Below are positions 45,818 through 55,872 of a stretch of DNA of 64,000 nt, piece after piece. The first letter of the stretch is position 1; the number at the start of each line of letters is the position of its first letter. Source of the DNA: Kaistella flava (ex Peng et al. 2021) (GTDB lineage: Bacteria; Bacteroidota; Bacteroidia; Flavobacteriales; Weeksellaceae); contig NZ_CP040442.1 of the NCBI RefSeq assembly GCF_015191005.1, positions 2,170,001-2,234,000 of the forward strand, written 5' to 3'. Position numbers and translations under genes: made by a program. The notes under the pieces are model-generated. The model worked only from the letters and a program-made list of their open reading frames with translations, had not been told where the DNA came from and did no database searches.

Positions 45818-46071
45818 GTTAAAAAAATCATTATTGGTGACTGAGCGAAGCCGAAATCACATCTATAAAAACAAGGCTTTTCTCTTTCACTTTTGCCTTG
45901 ATGCAAAGAATTGCAAGTCGGTTTTAAAGCATTGCCTATTCGCCTGAGGCATACTTGCGTTTGCTTTAAAATATTCTCACGCAATTGTAATTGTTTTGTA
46001 GTTGAAGGAAAGTACTTTAAAAATTATGTTCTTGTTTTCTGTTCTTTTGCTTCATTTTTTATTATTCTTTA

Positions 46072-46407
46072 ATGGAATCAGCGAACCATTTAAAATGGTT
46101 TGTCTTGAAATAAAAGAACCAGTCCCGAAGTTTCGGGACAAGACCTGGATAAATTGGCTAAATAATGGTAATTTCTTCTAAGAAAATCTCCATTATTTAT
46201 CTCGTCATCAAGACGAGACTTGCGCGGTTTTAACAGTTGCGCTTTGATGTTAAATCTTTGCCGCGCTTCAAACACTGGGACTTTTCAGGTATTGCAAGTT
46301 GATGTGGTGGGATGGGAAGAATTTACCATTTGCCTCCTTCATCTATTTTTTTATTTGAATCGGCGAACCTCTTTGAGGTTTTTCTTAACGCAAATGGCTC
46401 CTAAGTC
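46072..46407 (+). repeat. Family 1 element, copy F5 (expanded)
   Basis: GCGCGG-type arms, the CCCGAA/TTCGGG head variant, the CTCGTC/GACGAG internal mini-hairpin also seen in F2, and a ~60-bp insertion before the tail. Confidence 0.65.
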
Positions 46408-46439
46408 AAATTTTTGTGCAAGTATTAACAGATGCTCAA

Positions 46440-46515
46440 TTTCAGAAAAATCGGATTCGCACCTTTTTTTATGCTGAGCGTGATGGCGTAAATGTTGGGG
46501 AAAATGAAGCTGTTT
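46440..46515 (+). repeat. Family 2 hairpin
   Basis: ATCGGATTCGCACC, TTTTTTTATGCTGAGCGTG and TTGGGGAAAATGAAGC; linked to F5 by the GTGCAAGTATTAACAGA spacer. Confidence 0.5.
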
Positions 46516-46795
46516 TTTTTTGATTCGGGAACTTCTAGATCGTTAAAAACACTTTTGACCGTAATAAAATTATTGTTTCAGAAATTAAATCAGCTTCTAT
46601 ACCTCTTAATTACCCTTCATACCTTAATGGTTCAAAAAATAAGTTTCGGCTAAAGCCACATGATGTTGCAGATCGAGGTGATTTCGACAGGCTCAATCAC
46701 CAAATTGCTCATTCATCATAACATCAAATCACTGATTCAAAGTTCTTGCAGATCGTAGTGATTTCGACAGGCTTAATCACTAAATTGTTCAATCA

Positions 46796-46850
46796 TCACA
46801 TCACATCACATCACATCACATCACATCACATCACATCACATCACATCACA
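46796..46850. repeat. ACATC pentamer array
   Basis: About eleven tandem copies of ACATC, 96 bp downstream of the wzc stop codon. Confidence 0.85.
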
Positions 46851-46945
46851 AAATCATCACATTCTTCATCTCGCAGCGAACAGAGTCTCTCCTCTACCAT
46901 CTCAAGCGAAGCGCGTCCATATTATCTCAAAGCGAAGCGCATCCT

Positions 46946-49267
46946 TTAAACAAACTTTTTCCACCATTTCGGTTTTTCATCATGGGTGTATGAATAATAA
47001 CCGTAGCTGTATTTTGTTCCATAGCGGGTATTTTCGGGTTTCACTCCGTTAAGAATAAAAGCCATATTACTGATATTATTATCTTTCCTAAAAGATTCGG
47101 CAAAACCAATCATCTCCTGTTCTGTAAAATCAGCCTTTGCAACATAAAGGACTACATCTGCACTTTCGACCAGATGGAGTGTATCACTTACCAACATTAC
47201 TGGAGCCGAATCTAAAACAACATATTCATATTTTGTTTTTAAATAAGCGATGAGTAAATCGAATTTCTCCATGTCCAAAAGATCGTTGGGGTTGGGCGCC
47301 ATTTGGCCACCGAAAAGCACATCAAGATTTTCACTTACGTTTGATTTCATAATAAAGAGATCCGGAGTGGTATCATCAGACACCAAATAATCGGTCAATC
47401 CCTTTTTATGACCATCCATAAAACGGTGCAATTGTGGGTTTCGGATATCAGCACCGACAATAATTACCTTGCTTTTTCCAGCTAATGTGAGCGCGGTATT
47501 GACGGAAACCGTTGTTTTTCCTTCGCCTTTAACAGAGGAGGTGACTAAGACCACGCCTCCATTTTTTAAACCTCTAGCTCTTAGCAGGTATTTCAGGTTG
47601 GAACTTAAAATCCTGAAAGATTCGGTATAAACAGAAAAGTCGTTGGAATGAACCGTTTTACTCTCCTCTTTGTTAAACGGAACTTCTGCAATCACCGAGG
47701 CAGTAGGAAAATGAGACAGTATATTGTTTTTAGTATGGATCTTGGTATCTAAAGTTTTCTTTCCAAAGAAGAAAAGTAAGGGCAATAATAATCCTATTGC
47801 TAAGGAGCCATATTCAATCTGATCTCTGTTCGGAGAGACAATTCCGGTCGTATAAGCGGGATTTATGACTTTGGCTTTGGGTGCTGTCACGGCTAAAGTA
47901 ATAGCATTCTCTTCTCTTTTCTGCAAGAGATAAAGATAAAGCTGCTCTTTAAGGGTCTGTTGTCGATCGATGCTCCGGAATATTTTTTCACGTTCCGGAA
48001 ATTTGCTAATATCACCTTTAGCAAGGTTGAGTTCAGCTTTTGCCTGACCCAACTGAAGTTGGAGGGTTTCGCGGGATTCTATTAAATTTTTTCTGATTAA
48101 ATTTTTAAGTTCAGTAATCTGCTTATTAATCGTAATTACTGCAGGATTTTCACCAGTTGCCTGTTTCAGTACTCTATTTCGGGTAAGCAAAAGGTCATTA
48201 TAAGCTACGATATTACTTTCAGCCCCTGAAGAAAGTCCTAATCCGGAAGGCAATAGCTGATCACCACTACTTGCTGCAAGAACAGAATTTACCAAATCAA
48301 GTTGCATTGTTTGGGTAAGAATAATTTTAGTATTCTCATCTGCCTTTGTAACAGCATTACCCGCCTGTACCTCGAGATTGGTAATCTGATTGGTTCGCTT
48401 AAAGTTTTCTTTTTGGCCTTCAATTCCTGACAAATCATCAGTAATGATAGCTAACCGGTCGTTGATGAAGTTCTGCGTATTCTGTGCTTCTTCATTTTTA
48501 TCTTTAATACCGTCAATAATATACTGTTTTGAAAGCTCATTGAGAATATCTTCCGATTGTTGGGGTATGGCTCCCACTATGGAAAGTTCCATAAGCATAC
48601 CTTTGTTAGGCGGCAACGATACTGCAATACTGTTTTCTAAGCTACTAATTACCGTGCTCATACTTTTAAAAACCACTTTTAAAGGAGCGCTAAAACTCGA
48701 TCCTGCCAACCGGTCAATTTGCACTATTCCAAACGGCAGTTTTACGGCAGAGCCGAATTGATAAATGGTATCGGAATTAGAAAAACGATAACCATTTTTT
48801 CCCTCAGGTGTAAGGGTATATGTAGCTCCAGAAAAACGTTCGGGATGAGTGACGCTAATGATTTTTCCTTTGAGCGGGCCTCCATTGTATAGCGCAACTT
48901 CTTTTACAGCACCAATACTGAAAAAACTCACTTGTAAATTAAGATTTTTGCCAACCATTCCTAATATAGGTTTCGATACCACCACTGTAGTTTCGCCCTG
49001 CAGTTCATCATTACCACTTACTCCCACCCCTAAATTCTTCAGGTCGCTGAGCGCCGTGGTATTTTTACCTTTGGATTCCTGGAGTTTTAAAGAGGTTTTG
49101 GTAAAATATTGAGGCTGTGCATATCGGAGATAAATTTTTGCAGCACTGAAAAAAATCGCCATGCTGAGTAAAAACCAAGGCCATTTCTTAAGATATCTCC
49201 CAATTTCTCTTTTTAAATTGACGGATTTTACCGGCTGTGCAGTACCCGAACTTTCAAGTAATTCCAT
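46946..49267 (-). CDS. Wzc-type polysaccharide co-polymerase and tyrosine kinase
   Basis: 773 residues. An N-terminal chain-length-determinant domain with membrane helix WFLLSMAIFFSAAKIYL, a long periplasmic coiled-coil region (~80-480), a second membrane helix (YGSLAIGLLLPLLFFFG), then the BY-kinase domain with Walker A SSVKGEGKTT, Walker A' VIIVGADIRNP and Walker B YVVLDSAPV. The C-terminus is Tyr-rich (YGTKYSYGYYSYTHDE), the autophosphorylated cluster. It controls export and chain length with the Wza-like lipoprotein 5 bp upstream. Confidence 0.94.
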   Translation of the reverse strand: MELLESSGTAQPVKSVNLKREIGRYLKKWPWFLLSMAIFFSAAKIYLRYAQPQYFTKTSLKLQESKGKNTTALSDLKNLGVGVSGNDELQGETTVVVSKPILGMVGKNLNLQVSFFSIGAVKEVALYNGGPLKGKIISVTHPERFSGATYTLTPEGKNGYRFSNSDTIYQFGSAVKLPFGIVQIDRLAGSSFSAPLKVVFKSMSTVISSLENSIAVSLPPNKGMLMELSIVGAIPQQSEDILNELSKQYIIDGIKDKNEEAQNTQNFINDRLAIITDDLSGIEGQKENFKRTNQITNLEVQAGNAVTKADENTKIILTQTMQLDLVNSVLAASSGDQLLPSGLGLSSGAESNIVAYNDLLLTRNRVLKQATGENPAVITINKQITELKNLIRKNLIESRETLQLQLGQAKAELNLAKGDISKFPEREKIFRSIDRQQTLKEQLYLYLLQKREENAITLAVTAPKAKVINPAYTTGIVSPNRDQIEYGSLAIGLLLPLLFFFGKKTLDTKIHTKNNILSHFPTASVIAEVPFNKEESKTVHSNDFSVYTESFRILSSNLKYLLRARGLKNGGVVLVTSSVKGEGKTTVSVNTALTLAGKSKVIIVGADIRNPQLHRFMDGHKKGLTDYLVSDDTTPDLFIMKSNVSENLDVLFGGQMAPNPNDLLDMEKFDLLIAYLKTKYEYVVLDSAPVMLVSDTLHLVESADVVLYVAKADFTEQEMIGFAESFRKDNNISNMAFILNGVKPENTRYGTKYSYGYYSYTHDEKPKWWKKFV

Positions 49268-49272
49268 TGCTA

Positions 49273-50076
49273 TTATTTACGGGTTAAAGTAAGAATTAAG
49301 GTAAGTAAACCTAAACCAACTCCACCATATTTAATCCATTGATCTACTTTGGAATTCCGATTTTCACCAATCTGTTTATTGCGATCCGGTTCTACATATA
49401 GAATATCGTTTTGCTGCAGATAATAATAAGGGGAATTCACAATCGACGCTTCGGAAAGATCTAAAGAAATCACTTTATCTTTGCCTTCTTCGTCGGAATA
49501 ACGGATAAGCTTCACATCGGTTTTATTACCATCGTAGGTGGCATCACCTGCTAAAGCAAGTGCCTGAAAGAGATTGAGTTTTTCGGTGGTGCTGGTTTTC
49601 TGTCCAGGACTCTTAACCTCCCCTAAAACGCTAATGTTAAAATTGGAGAGCGTAATAGTAACCATCGGATCGGTAAGATAGCGCTTAAGACGACTTTCGA
49701 GCTCTTCTTTTAGTTGTTGCTTGGTCATGCCTTTGCAGAACACATTTCCCAAGACAGGAAATAGAATGCTACCTTCGGAATTTACAATATATTCGCTGGG
49801 ACTAGGGATTTGATTAGCCGCACTAGTGGTATTTGCACCTGCGGCACCAGTTTTCGCCATGGTATTGATATTGAAGGGGCGCACTGCTATTTCATCAAAA
49901 GCAGAAACTAAGATCTGCAAGCGGTCGCCATCCTGAATATGTAAACCTGAATATCGTGCCTGCGAAACTTCATGTTCAAAGTTATTATTAGACATGTAAA
50001 CAATGTTTTGTTTGGGTTTACAGGCTTGTAAGAGGATTAAGGTTACTATAACAAATACTACTGAGTATTTTTTCAT
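49273..50076 (-). CDS. Wza-like polysaccharide export lipoprotein
   Basis: 267 residues. Lipobox LLQAC (Cys 19), a poly_export domain (DGDRLQILVSAFDEIAVRPF, YIVNSEGSILFPVLGNV, LKRYLTDPMVTITL) and one SLBB domain (NISVLGEVKSPGQ). A C-terminal hydrophobic helix (GGVGLGLLTLILTL) spans the outer membrane or anchors the protein. It opens the export operon from the -7 box at 50094. Confidence 0.93.
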   Translation of the reverse strand: MKKYSVVFVIVTLILLQACKPKQNIVYMSNNNFEHEVSQARYSGLHIQDGDRLQILVSAFDEIAVRPFNINTMAKTGAAGANTTSAANQIPSPSEYIVNSEGSILFPVLGNVFCKGMTKQQLKEELESRLKRYLTDPMVTITLSNFNISVLGEVKSPGQKTSTTEKLNLFQALALAGDATYDGNKTDVKLIRYSDEEGKDKVISLDLSEASIVNSPYYYLQQNDILYVEPDRNKQIGENRNSKVDQWIKYGGVGLGLLTLILTLTRK

Positions 50077-50093
50077 TTCTAATTTTTAAAGGA

Positions 50094-50101
50094 CAAAGAT
50101 A
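50094..50101 (-). promoter_or_regulatory. -7 box for wza-wzc
   Basis: TATCTTTG on the minus strand, 18 bp before the start. It lacks the CACCA extension of the other three locus promoters. Confidence 0.62.
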
Positions 50102-50154
50102 AAATAACATCTGCAATCCCAAGTTCCAGGAGCAGAGACCAAAATAAGAGGATC

Positions 50155-50787
50155 TTATTTTTCGTTTAAATAATAATTAAGACCTAAACCCAATATACGG
50201 TTATAGTTATTCCGGGTATTATCTGGATATACTTTGCTAAATCCATGATCATATTTTAAAAAGGCTTCCAATTGTTGCGCGACTTTTAAGCCTATACCTA
50301 GCGTTACTCCATAACCAAATTTATTAACGTCTTGATCATGATTTATTTTATTATATTTCAAATCATAAGCAGGATCTACTTTACGGTCATTTCTGACCAT
50401 GTATTCAATTCGGGGTCCAGCAAATAAAAAGACATCTTTTTTAAAATTTCCCTGATGAAAAAAGTATTTTAACACCACGTCCATAGCGACATAATCCTGA
50501 TTGAATTTTTGAACTCCGAATTTGTTTACTTCAGCTCTTGCGTATTCTCCCTGGGTGCTGTACTCTATTGTAGAGTTTATATACAACCAGGCAGAATCGA
50601 AAATATCATTTTCCACTAAGGGTATTTGTCCAAAAACACCGAGTGTCCCACCGAATTTACCGGTGGACCTGTCATGAACCCCCGCAATAGAGCCTTGATG
50701 AAAGCTACCAGTGAGTCCATATTCGAATTCCTGTGCTTGTACGGTCACCAAAAGGAAAACGGCGATAAGTGTAATTATTTTTTTCAT
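50155..50787 (-). CDS. Outer-membrane beta-barrel protein
   Basis: 210 residues from ATG 50787 (MKKIITLIAVFLLVTVQAQ, a clear signal peptide); the longer frame to 50838 adds a non-signal head. The mature part alternates polar and aromatic residues (FEYGLTGSFHQGSIAG, VFLFAGPRIEYMVRND, FGYGVTLGIGLKV) and ends NRILGLGLNYYLNEK, as expected for a small eight-stranded barrel of the porin-family type. It is just upstream of wza and may belong to surface assembly, though many such barrels are unrelated. Confidence 0.8.
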   Translation of the reverse strand: MKKIITLIAVFLLVTVQAQEFEYGLTGSFHQGSIAGVHDRSTGKFGGTLGVFGQIPLVENDIFDSAWLYINSTIEYSTQGEYARAEVNKFGVQKFNQDYVAMDVVLKYFFHQGNFKKDVFLFAGPRIEYMVRNDRKVDPAYDLKYNKINHDQDVNKFGYGVTLGIGLKVAQQLEAFLKYDHGFSKVYPDNTRNNYNRILGLGLNYYLNEK

Positions 50788-50918
50788 AGTTTTTAATCCA
50801 ATTTTTATAATCTGTCGTCTAAAAAGATTATTTTGCAAATTAATTAAAATTATTTGAATTAATCGGCATTTATTTGAAATGAGTGTGGTTAAGTTGAAAA
50901 AGAGGGGTGTTGAATGTT

Positions 50919-50958
50919 TGATGATGGATGATGGATGATGGATGATGGATGATGGATG
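50919..50958. repeat. GGATGAT heptamer array
   Basis: Five to six tandem copies of GGATGAT. Confidence 0.8.
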
Positions 50959-50983
50959 TTGGATGTTTGATGATATCTCCGAA

Positions 50984-51229
50984 GTCGGTAAAGGTTGAGT
51001 TAAAGGAAGCGCATCGTTAAATTATAACGTATTCCAGCAGGATTTATCCTGCAAAAAACTGATGTGGTCTTTTATGCATGAAGTGATTACTTAAAAATAA
51101 TGTGACTAATGTGCAGAAAATAAAAACTTTTGTGACTTTGTGGTTTAAAGAAAATTGCTTTTTTATTCTGTTCTTTTGCCTCATTCATCGTACTAACTTG
51201 GTGATTGAGCGGAGCCGAAATCACATTGA
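50984..51229 (+). repeat. Family 3 segment
   Basis: Shares TTATAACGTATTCCAGCAGG, GGATTTATCCTGC and TTTGTGACTTTGTGGTTTA with 44231 and 51478. Confidence 0.7.
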
Positions 51230-51249
51230 TAGATCACTTATTTTATTCT

Positions 51250-51479
51250 CTGTTCTTTTGTCTTGAAACAAAAGAACCAAAAGTTCAAGACTGGATCTTT
51301 TTACTAAAAAAAGAAAATTTCTTCTAAGAAAATCCCCAAACTCGGGCGGAAAGTTAAATTGGGTATCTAACTACTATTTTTGCCGCCACTCAAACAGTGG
51401 GGATTTTTAGGTGTTGCAAGGTGATAAAGTGGGTTGGAAGAAATTTCCTTTTTTCTTAACGTAAAAATCTCCGAAGTCG
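51250..51479 (+). repeat. Family 1 element, copy F6
   Basis: Clean GGGCGG/CCGCC copy with head hairpin GTTCTTTTG/CAAAAGAAC, inner stem AAAATCCCC/GGGGATTTT and tail ending CTCCGAAGTCGG. Confidence 0.78.
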
Positions 51480-51728
51480 GTAAAGGCTAAGGAGGCGGAT
51501 CGTTTAAATTATAACGTATTTCAGCAGGATTTATCCTGCAAAAAACTAATGTGGTCTTTTATGCATGAGGTGATTACTTGAAACTAATGTGGCTAATGTG
51601 CAGAAAATAAAAACTTTTGTGACTTTGTGGTTTAAAGAAAATTATTTTTTCATTCTGTTCTTTTGCCTCATTCTTCGTACTAACTTGGTGATTGAGCCTG
51701 TCGATGGTGATTGAGCTTGTCAAAATCA
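51478..51728 (+). repeat. Family 3 segment
   Basis: Third copy, directly joined to F6 as the 44231 copy is to F4. Confidence 0.7.
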
Positions 51729-51753
51729 CATTTTTAGAGAACTTCTTTTATTT

Positions 51754-51985
51754 CTTGTTCTTTTGTCTTGAAACAAAAGAACCAAAAGTTCAAGACTGGA
51801 TCCTTTTGCTAAAAAATGGTCATTTCTTCTGACAAAATCCCCAAACTTGCGCGGAATTAAAATTGTACTTCGATATTAGAGTTTTGCCCGCGCTTCAAAC
51901 ACTGGGGATTTTTAGATAGTACAAGTTGACAACGTGGGTTGGGAAGAAATGACCATTTTTCTTAACGCTAAAGTCTCCTAAGTCG
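51754..51985 (+). repeat. Family 1 element, copy F7
   Basis: GCGCGG/CCGCGC type. The outer stem ATGGTCATTTCTTC pairs perfectly (14 bp) with GAAGAAATGACCAT, whose bases differ from other copies on both sides. Confidence 0.78.
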
Positions 51986-52094
51986 AATAAAATTCATAGT
52001 AATGATGGTTGCTCCGCTTGGTGATTGAGCTTGTCGATGGTAATTGAGCCTGTCGAAATCACATGTACAAAAACCATTCCCGTTTCAATATTCT

Positions 52095-52325
52095 TTTACT
52101 TTTTGTCTTGACACAAAAAGTAACAAAAAAGTCAAGACTGGATCTTTTTACTAAAAAAAGAAAATTTCTTCTAAGAAAATCCCCAAACTCGGACGGAAAG
52201 TTAAATAGTGTGAAAAATTACTATTTCTGCCGCCACTCAAACAGTCGGGATTTTTAGGTGTTGCTTGTTGAAAAATAGTGTTGGAAGAAATTTCCTTTTT
52301 TCTTAACGTAAAAATCTCCTAAGTC
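52095..52325 (+). repeat. Family 1 element, copy F8
   Basis: GGACGG/CCGCC type with the CTTTTTGTCTTGACAC head and tail TAACGTAAAAATCTCCTAAG. Confidence 0.75.
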
Positions 52326-52560
52326 AATTTTAAATTTGGATGTAATTAAGTGTTTTCTTTATTGAGCATTGACTGCTCACTCATTCACTATTGACCATTC
52401 ACTCATTCACTCAATTACCCAATCACGCAATCACTCACTCTCCACTTCCTGCTCCCACTCCCTACGAAAAACCTTCCCCAAGCGAAGCCCATTGCGCCTT
52501 AAAAAACATGAGAAAAACAGTTAGTAGTAAAAAAAACTTTGCGCCATTGCGTTAAAAAAA
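52325..52560. repeat. Family 4 segment, first copy
   Basis: Starts TTTGGATGTAATTAAGTG and ends CGCCATTGCGTTAAAA; matched by 52965-53165. Confidence 0.7.
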
Positions 52561-52729
52561 GAGCCAGGAATCAGCTTCTGTTCTTCTTAATTATCCTTCC
52601 TATCTTAATGTTTTAAAAAAGCAGTTACAAATTAGGTTTTTTTCGTCTGTTGTTTTTACCTTATTCTTCTTACGTACTTGGTGATTGAGCGGAGTCGAAA
52701 TCACAGGCTATCGATAATTTATTTTATTC

Positions 52730-52963
52730 TTGTTCTTTTGTCTTGAAACAAAAGAACCAAAAGTTCAAGACCTGGATTTATTGGCTAAAAAATTGGAATT
52801 TCTTCTGTGAAAATTCCTAAACTTGCGCGGGATTGGAGGTTACGCTTCGAAGATCAATTTTTGCCGCGCTTCGGACAAAAGGAATTTTTAGGTATTGTTA
52901 GTTGAAGGGTTGTTCTGGAAGAAATTTTAATTTTTCTTTACGCCAATAACTCCTAAGTCATTT
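52730..52963 (+). repeat. Family 1 element, copy F9
   Basis: GCGCGG-type. The inner stem is AAAATTCC/GGAATTTT instead of AAAATCCCC/GGGGATTTT, and the tail reads TACGCCAATAACTCCTAAG like the family 2 tails. Confidence 0.75.
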
Positions 52964-52964
52964 T

Positions 52965-53165
52965 GAAATTTGGATGTAATTAAGTGTTTTCTTTATTGGG
53001 CATTGACCGTTCACTCAATTACCCGATCACGCAATCACTCACTCTCCACTTCCAGCTCCCATTCCCTACGAAAAACCCTCCCCAGGCGAAGCCCATTGCG
53101 CCTTAAAAAACATGAGAAAAACAGTTAGTAGTAAAAAACCTTCGCGCCATTGCGTTAAAAAAATC
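52965..53165. repeat. Family 4 segment, second copy
   Basis: Second copy after F9; F8 plus family 4 and F9 plus family 4 together form a ~640-bp tandem duplication. Confidence 0.7.
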
Positions 53166-53274
53166 ACATAACTCCCGCAGATCGACCTGATGATGCAGAT
53201 TTCAAAAAGCAGCATCAAATATTCACTATTCACTCATTCACAATTGACCACTGCCCCATCACTCGATTACTCAA

Positions 53275-53754
53275 TCACTCACTCCCCTCCTCCATATCTT
53301 TAATAGCCTCAACAATCTCTTCGTATTCAAAACCTTTGGACAACAGATACTTAATCGTCTTAGATTTTTTCTGATAACCCTGCAAGCCTGTTATTTTAGA
53401 CTCATAGTTTTGGTAGAGCTTCGTTAAGGTTTTATGGTAATCGTCATTATCAATTTCATCAAAACAGCTGTTGATGAGTTTCTCCGGCACACCTTTAAAT
53501 TTTAAATGATTACGAATTTTGTTGCGTCCCCACGATTTCATGTAGAATTTCCCACGGATATAACTTCGGGTAAAACGTTCTTCATTCAGATAATTTTCTC
53601 GCATCAAATACAAAAGAATTTCTTCTTTCGCTTCCGGAATCAATAAATAATCCCGCATCTTCTGCTCCACTTCCTGATGGCAACGATCCTGGTAAACGCA
53701 GTAGTTGACTAGTTTTTGTTTGAGTTCGAGGAAAGTGTAGGATTTGTGTTCCAA
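53275..53754 (-). CDS. recX: RecX regulatory protein, probable TTG start in repeats
   Basis: 159 residues from TTG 53754 (then EHKSYTFLELKQKLVNYCVY), where homologues begin. RecX proteins are helical RecA inhibitors; YIRGKFYMKSWGRNKIRNHL and KGVPEKLINSCFDEID are recognisable. The frame stays open upstream to ATG 53931 through a hexamer array that would add about 59 residues of Thr, Ser and Leu. The array is a multiple of six, so length changes keep the frame. Use of TTG is inferred from the family boundary; the ATG form cannot be excluded. Confidence 0.8.
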   Translation of the reverse strand: MEHKSYTFLELKQKLVNYCVYQDRCHQEVEQKMRDYLLIPEAKEEILLYLMRENYLNEERFTRSYIRGKFYMKSWGRNKIRNHLKFKGVPEKLINSCFDEIDNDDYHKTLTKLYQNYESKITGLQGYQKKSKTIKYLLSKGFEYEEIVEAIKDMEEGSE

Positions 53755-53901
53755 GGTTGAGGTTAAGGTTAAGGTTAAGGTTAAGGTTGAGGTTGAGGTT
53801 GAGGTTAAGGTTAAGGTTGAGGTTGAGGTTAAGGTTGAGGTTGAGGTTGAGGTTAAGGTTAAGGTTGAGGTTGAGGTTGAGGTTAAGGTTAAGGTTAAGG
53901 A
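53755..53901. repeat. GGTTAA/GGTTGA hexamer array at the recX 5' end
   Basis: About 24 tandem hexamers alternating GGTTAA and GGTTGA. It overlaps a possible N-terminal extension of recX. Confidence 0.85.
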
Positions 53902-54047
53902 AGAGCGAGAGCGTACCAAGGTTGAGACCATGAACTCTTATAAGTAATTATAGGATTTAAAAAACAACAGTAATTTATATTAGTTAGATCAAAATTTAAT
54001 CTACAAACCGAACCCACTTAACCTCAACCTTTGCCTCAGCCTTAGAT

Positions 54048-54406
54048 TTAGCCTCGACCTTCTAAAGTTTTAATGATTTTATTAAGTTCGTGGATTAAAC
54101 TTTCAATTTTCACAATGATGGGTTGCGAGTTTTCAGTCTCAAAATACTTTACCAAATTTCCATAAATCAAATGGTTTTTAGTTTCATTTGCTGATCCTCT
54201 GGAGAATTTATAAAACATAGTCTTATCTCTACTTCCAGCTCTACCAAATCCTTCAGAAATATTGGCTGAGATACTTTCTGCGGATCTTCTAATTTGCGAA
54301 GTCAATGCGTAATCTTCCTTTCGGGGAAGTGACTCTGAAATAAAAAATACTTCCACTGCAATATCGCTTTAGTCCAAACAGGCATTTGAGTAAAATCGGT
54401 ATACAT
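54048..54406 (-). pseudogene. Four-helix-bundle (23S IVP-type) protein, frameshifted
   Basis: The C-terminal 102 codons (54048-54356) read SESLPRKEDYALTSQIRRSA and ISANISEGFGRAGSRDKTMF, the four-helix-bundle signature. Upstream, ATG 54406 opens MYTDFTQMPVWTKAI in another frame; one added base near 54362 would join them as ...WTKA-IAVEVF. So a 1-nt deletion has split the gene. Proteins of this family occur in 23S intervening sequences and as solo genes; the role is unknown. Hexamers follow immediately upstream. Confidence 0.72.
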
Positions 54407-54410
54407 AATT

Positions 54411-54472
54411 TAAGGTTAAGGTTAAGGTTAAGGTTAAGGGTGAGGTTGAGGTTGAGGTTAAGGGTGAGGACA
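54411..54472. repeat. GGTTAA/GGTTGA hexamer array
   Basis: About ten hexamers, the same units as at recX, just upstream of the four-helix-bundle gene. Confidence 0.8.
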
Positions 54473-54606
54473 AGCTGTGAGCGATCATAAAAAATTATAA
54501 GATTTTTTAATAAAAATATTTTGGCTTAAAAAACCATCATTTTAATGTGAAAAACTGCACCGCTTAACCTCAACCTTAGCCTCAAAGAGCCTCAACGAGC
54601 CTCAGC

Positions 54607-55872
54607 CTAGTAATTAAACAACGCTTTTCCTTCCATCATTTGATTGACTTTCTTGCGGACATCCGCAATTTTGTTATCATCATTAATGTTCATTACTACG
54701 TCATTGATTAATTCAGCAAGAACTTCCATATCGGCTTCTTTTAAACCTCTGGTGGTGATGGCGGCAGTTCCTAAACGGATACCAGATGTGGTAAACGCTG
54801 ACTTATCATCAAATGGCACCATGTTTTTGTTACAGGTAATATCTGCTTTTACTAAAGCTTTTTCAGTTTCTTTACCGTTCACGTTTTTATTTCGAAGGTC
54901 TACCAACATCAAGTGATTATCAGTTCCACCACTTACGATATCGAATCCTTGCGTCATCATCGCTTTGGCTAAAGCACGGGCATTGGCAACCACTTGTTGA
55001 GCATATACCTCAAATTTCACATCAATCGCTTCAGCAAAGGCTACAGCTTTTCCAGCAATAACATGCTCCAATGGTCCACCCTGAATTCCTGGGAATACAG
55101 AACCGTTTAAAACCTGGCTCATCATTTTAATTTCTCCCTTCGGTGTTTTGTGACCGTAAGTATTTTCAAAATCCTTACCCATCATAATCAGTCCACCTCT
55201 TGGACCACGAAGGGTTTTATGAGTAGTCGTTGTTACCACGTGACAATGCTCGAACGGAGAGCTTAATAATCCTTTGGCAATCAATCCCGCTGGGTGTGCA
55301 ATATCTGCCCACAAAGTCGCTCCTACTTCATCTGCCACTTCACGGAATTTCGCAAAATCGATATCTCTGGAATAAGCAGAATAACCTGCAATTAACATTT
55401 TAGGTTTTACTTCCAAAGCTTTCTGACGCATTGCATCGTAATCGATCAAACCACTTTCGCGATCAACCCCGTAAAAATTAGCGTTGTATTGAATTCCAGA
55501 AAAGTTCACGAATGAACCGTGGGTTAAATGTCCACCCATCGATAAATCAAGTCCTAAAATTTGGTCACCTGGCTTCAAAATAGAAAGATAAATCGCAGCA
55601 TTGGCTTGCGAACCTGAATGGGGCTGAACGTTGGCGTAATCAACACCGAACAATTCTTTCGCTCTGTCAATGGCTAAAGTTTCGATTTCATCCACCACTT
55701 CGCAACCACCGTAATATCTTTTTCCCGGATATCCTTCCGCATATTTATTGGTCAAAACACTTCCTACCGCTTTCATTACGTTGTCTGAAACAAAATTTTC
55801 AGAAGCAATCAATTCGATACCATGTGTTTGTCTTTGTCTTTCCTGTTCAATAAGGTCAAAAATTGGATCCAT
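54607..55872 (-). CDS. glyA: Serine hydroxymethyltransferase
   Basis: 421 residues, full length. It converts serine and tetrahydrofolate to glycine and methylene-THF in the cytoplasm. [35 protein letters not shown], and the PLP Lys in [16 protein letters not shown] are all present, as are [16 protein letters not shown] and [15 protein letters not shown] -7 box lies 42 bp upstream. Core housekeeping gene, not part of the accessory material. Confidence 0.98.
   Translation of the reverse strand: MDPIFDLIEQERQRQTHGIELIASENFVSDNVMKAVGSVLTNKYAEGYPGKRYYGGCEVVDEIETLAIDRAKELFGVDYANVQPHSGSQANAAIYLSILKPGDQILGLDLSMGGHLTHGSFVNFSGIQYNANFYGVDRESGLIDYDAMRQKALEVKPKMLIAGYSAYSRDIDFAKFREVADEVGATLWADIAHPAGLIAKGLLSSPFEHCHVVTTTTHKTLRGPRGGLIMMGKDFENTYGHKTPKGEIKMMSQVLNGSVFPGIQGGPLEHVIAGKAVAFAEAIDVKFEVYAQQVVANARALAKAMMTQGFDIVSGGTDNHLMLVDLRNKNVNGKETEKALVKADITCNKNMVPFDDKSAFTTSGIRLGTAAITTRGLKEADMEVLAELINDVVMNINDDNKIADVRKKVNQMMEGKALFNY

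Larger units (their letters stand above)
50788..53274. other. 2.5-kb repeat island right of the polysaccharide locus
   Basis: An ordered series: heptamers 50919-50958, family 3, F6, family 3, F7, small hairpins, F8, family 4, F9, family 4. Successive ~500- to 640-bp segments look like tandem duplications. No gene seen. Confidence 0.65.
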
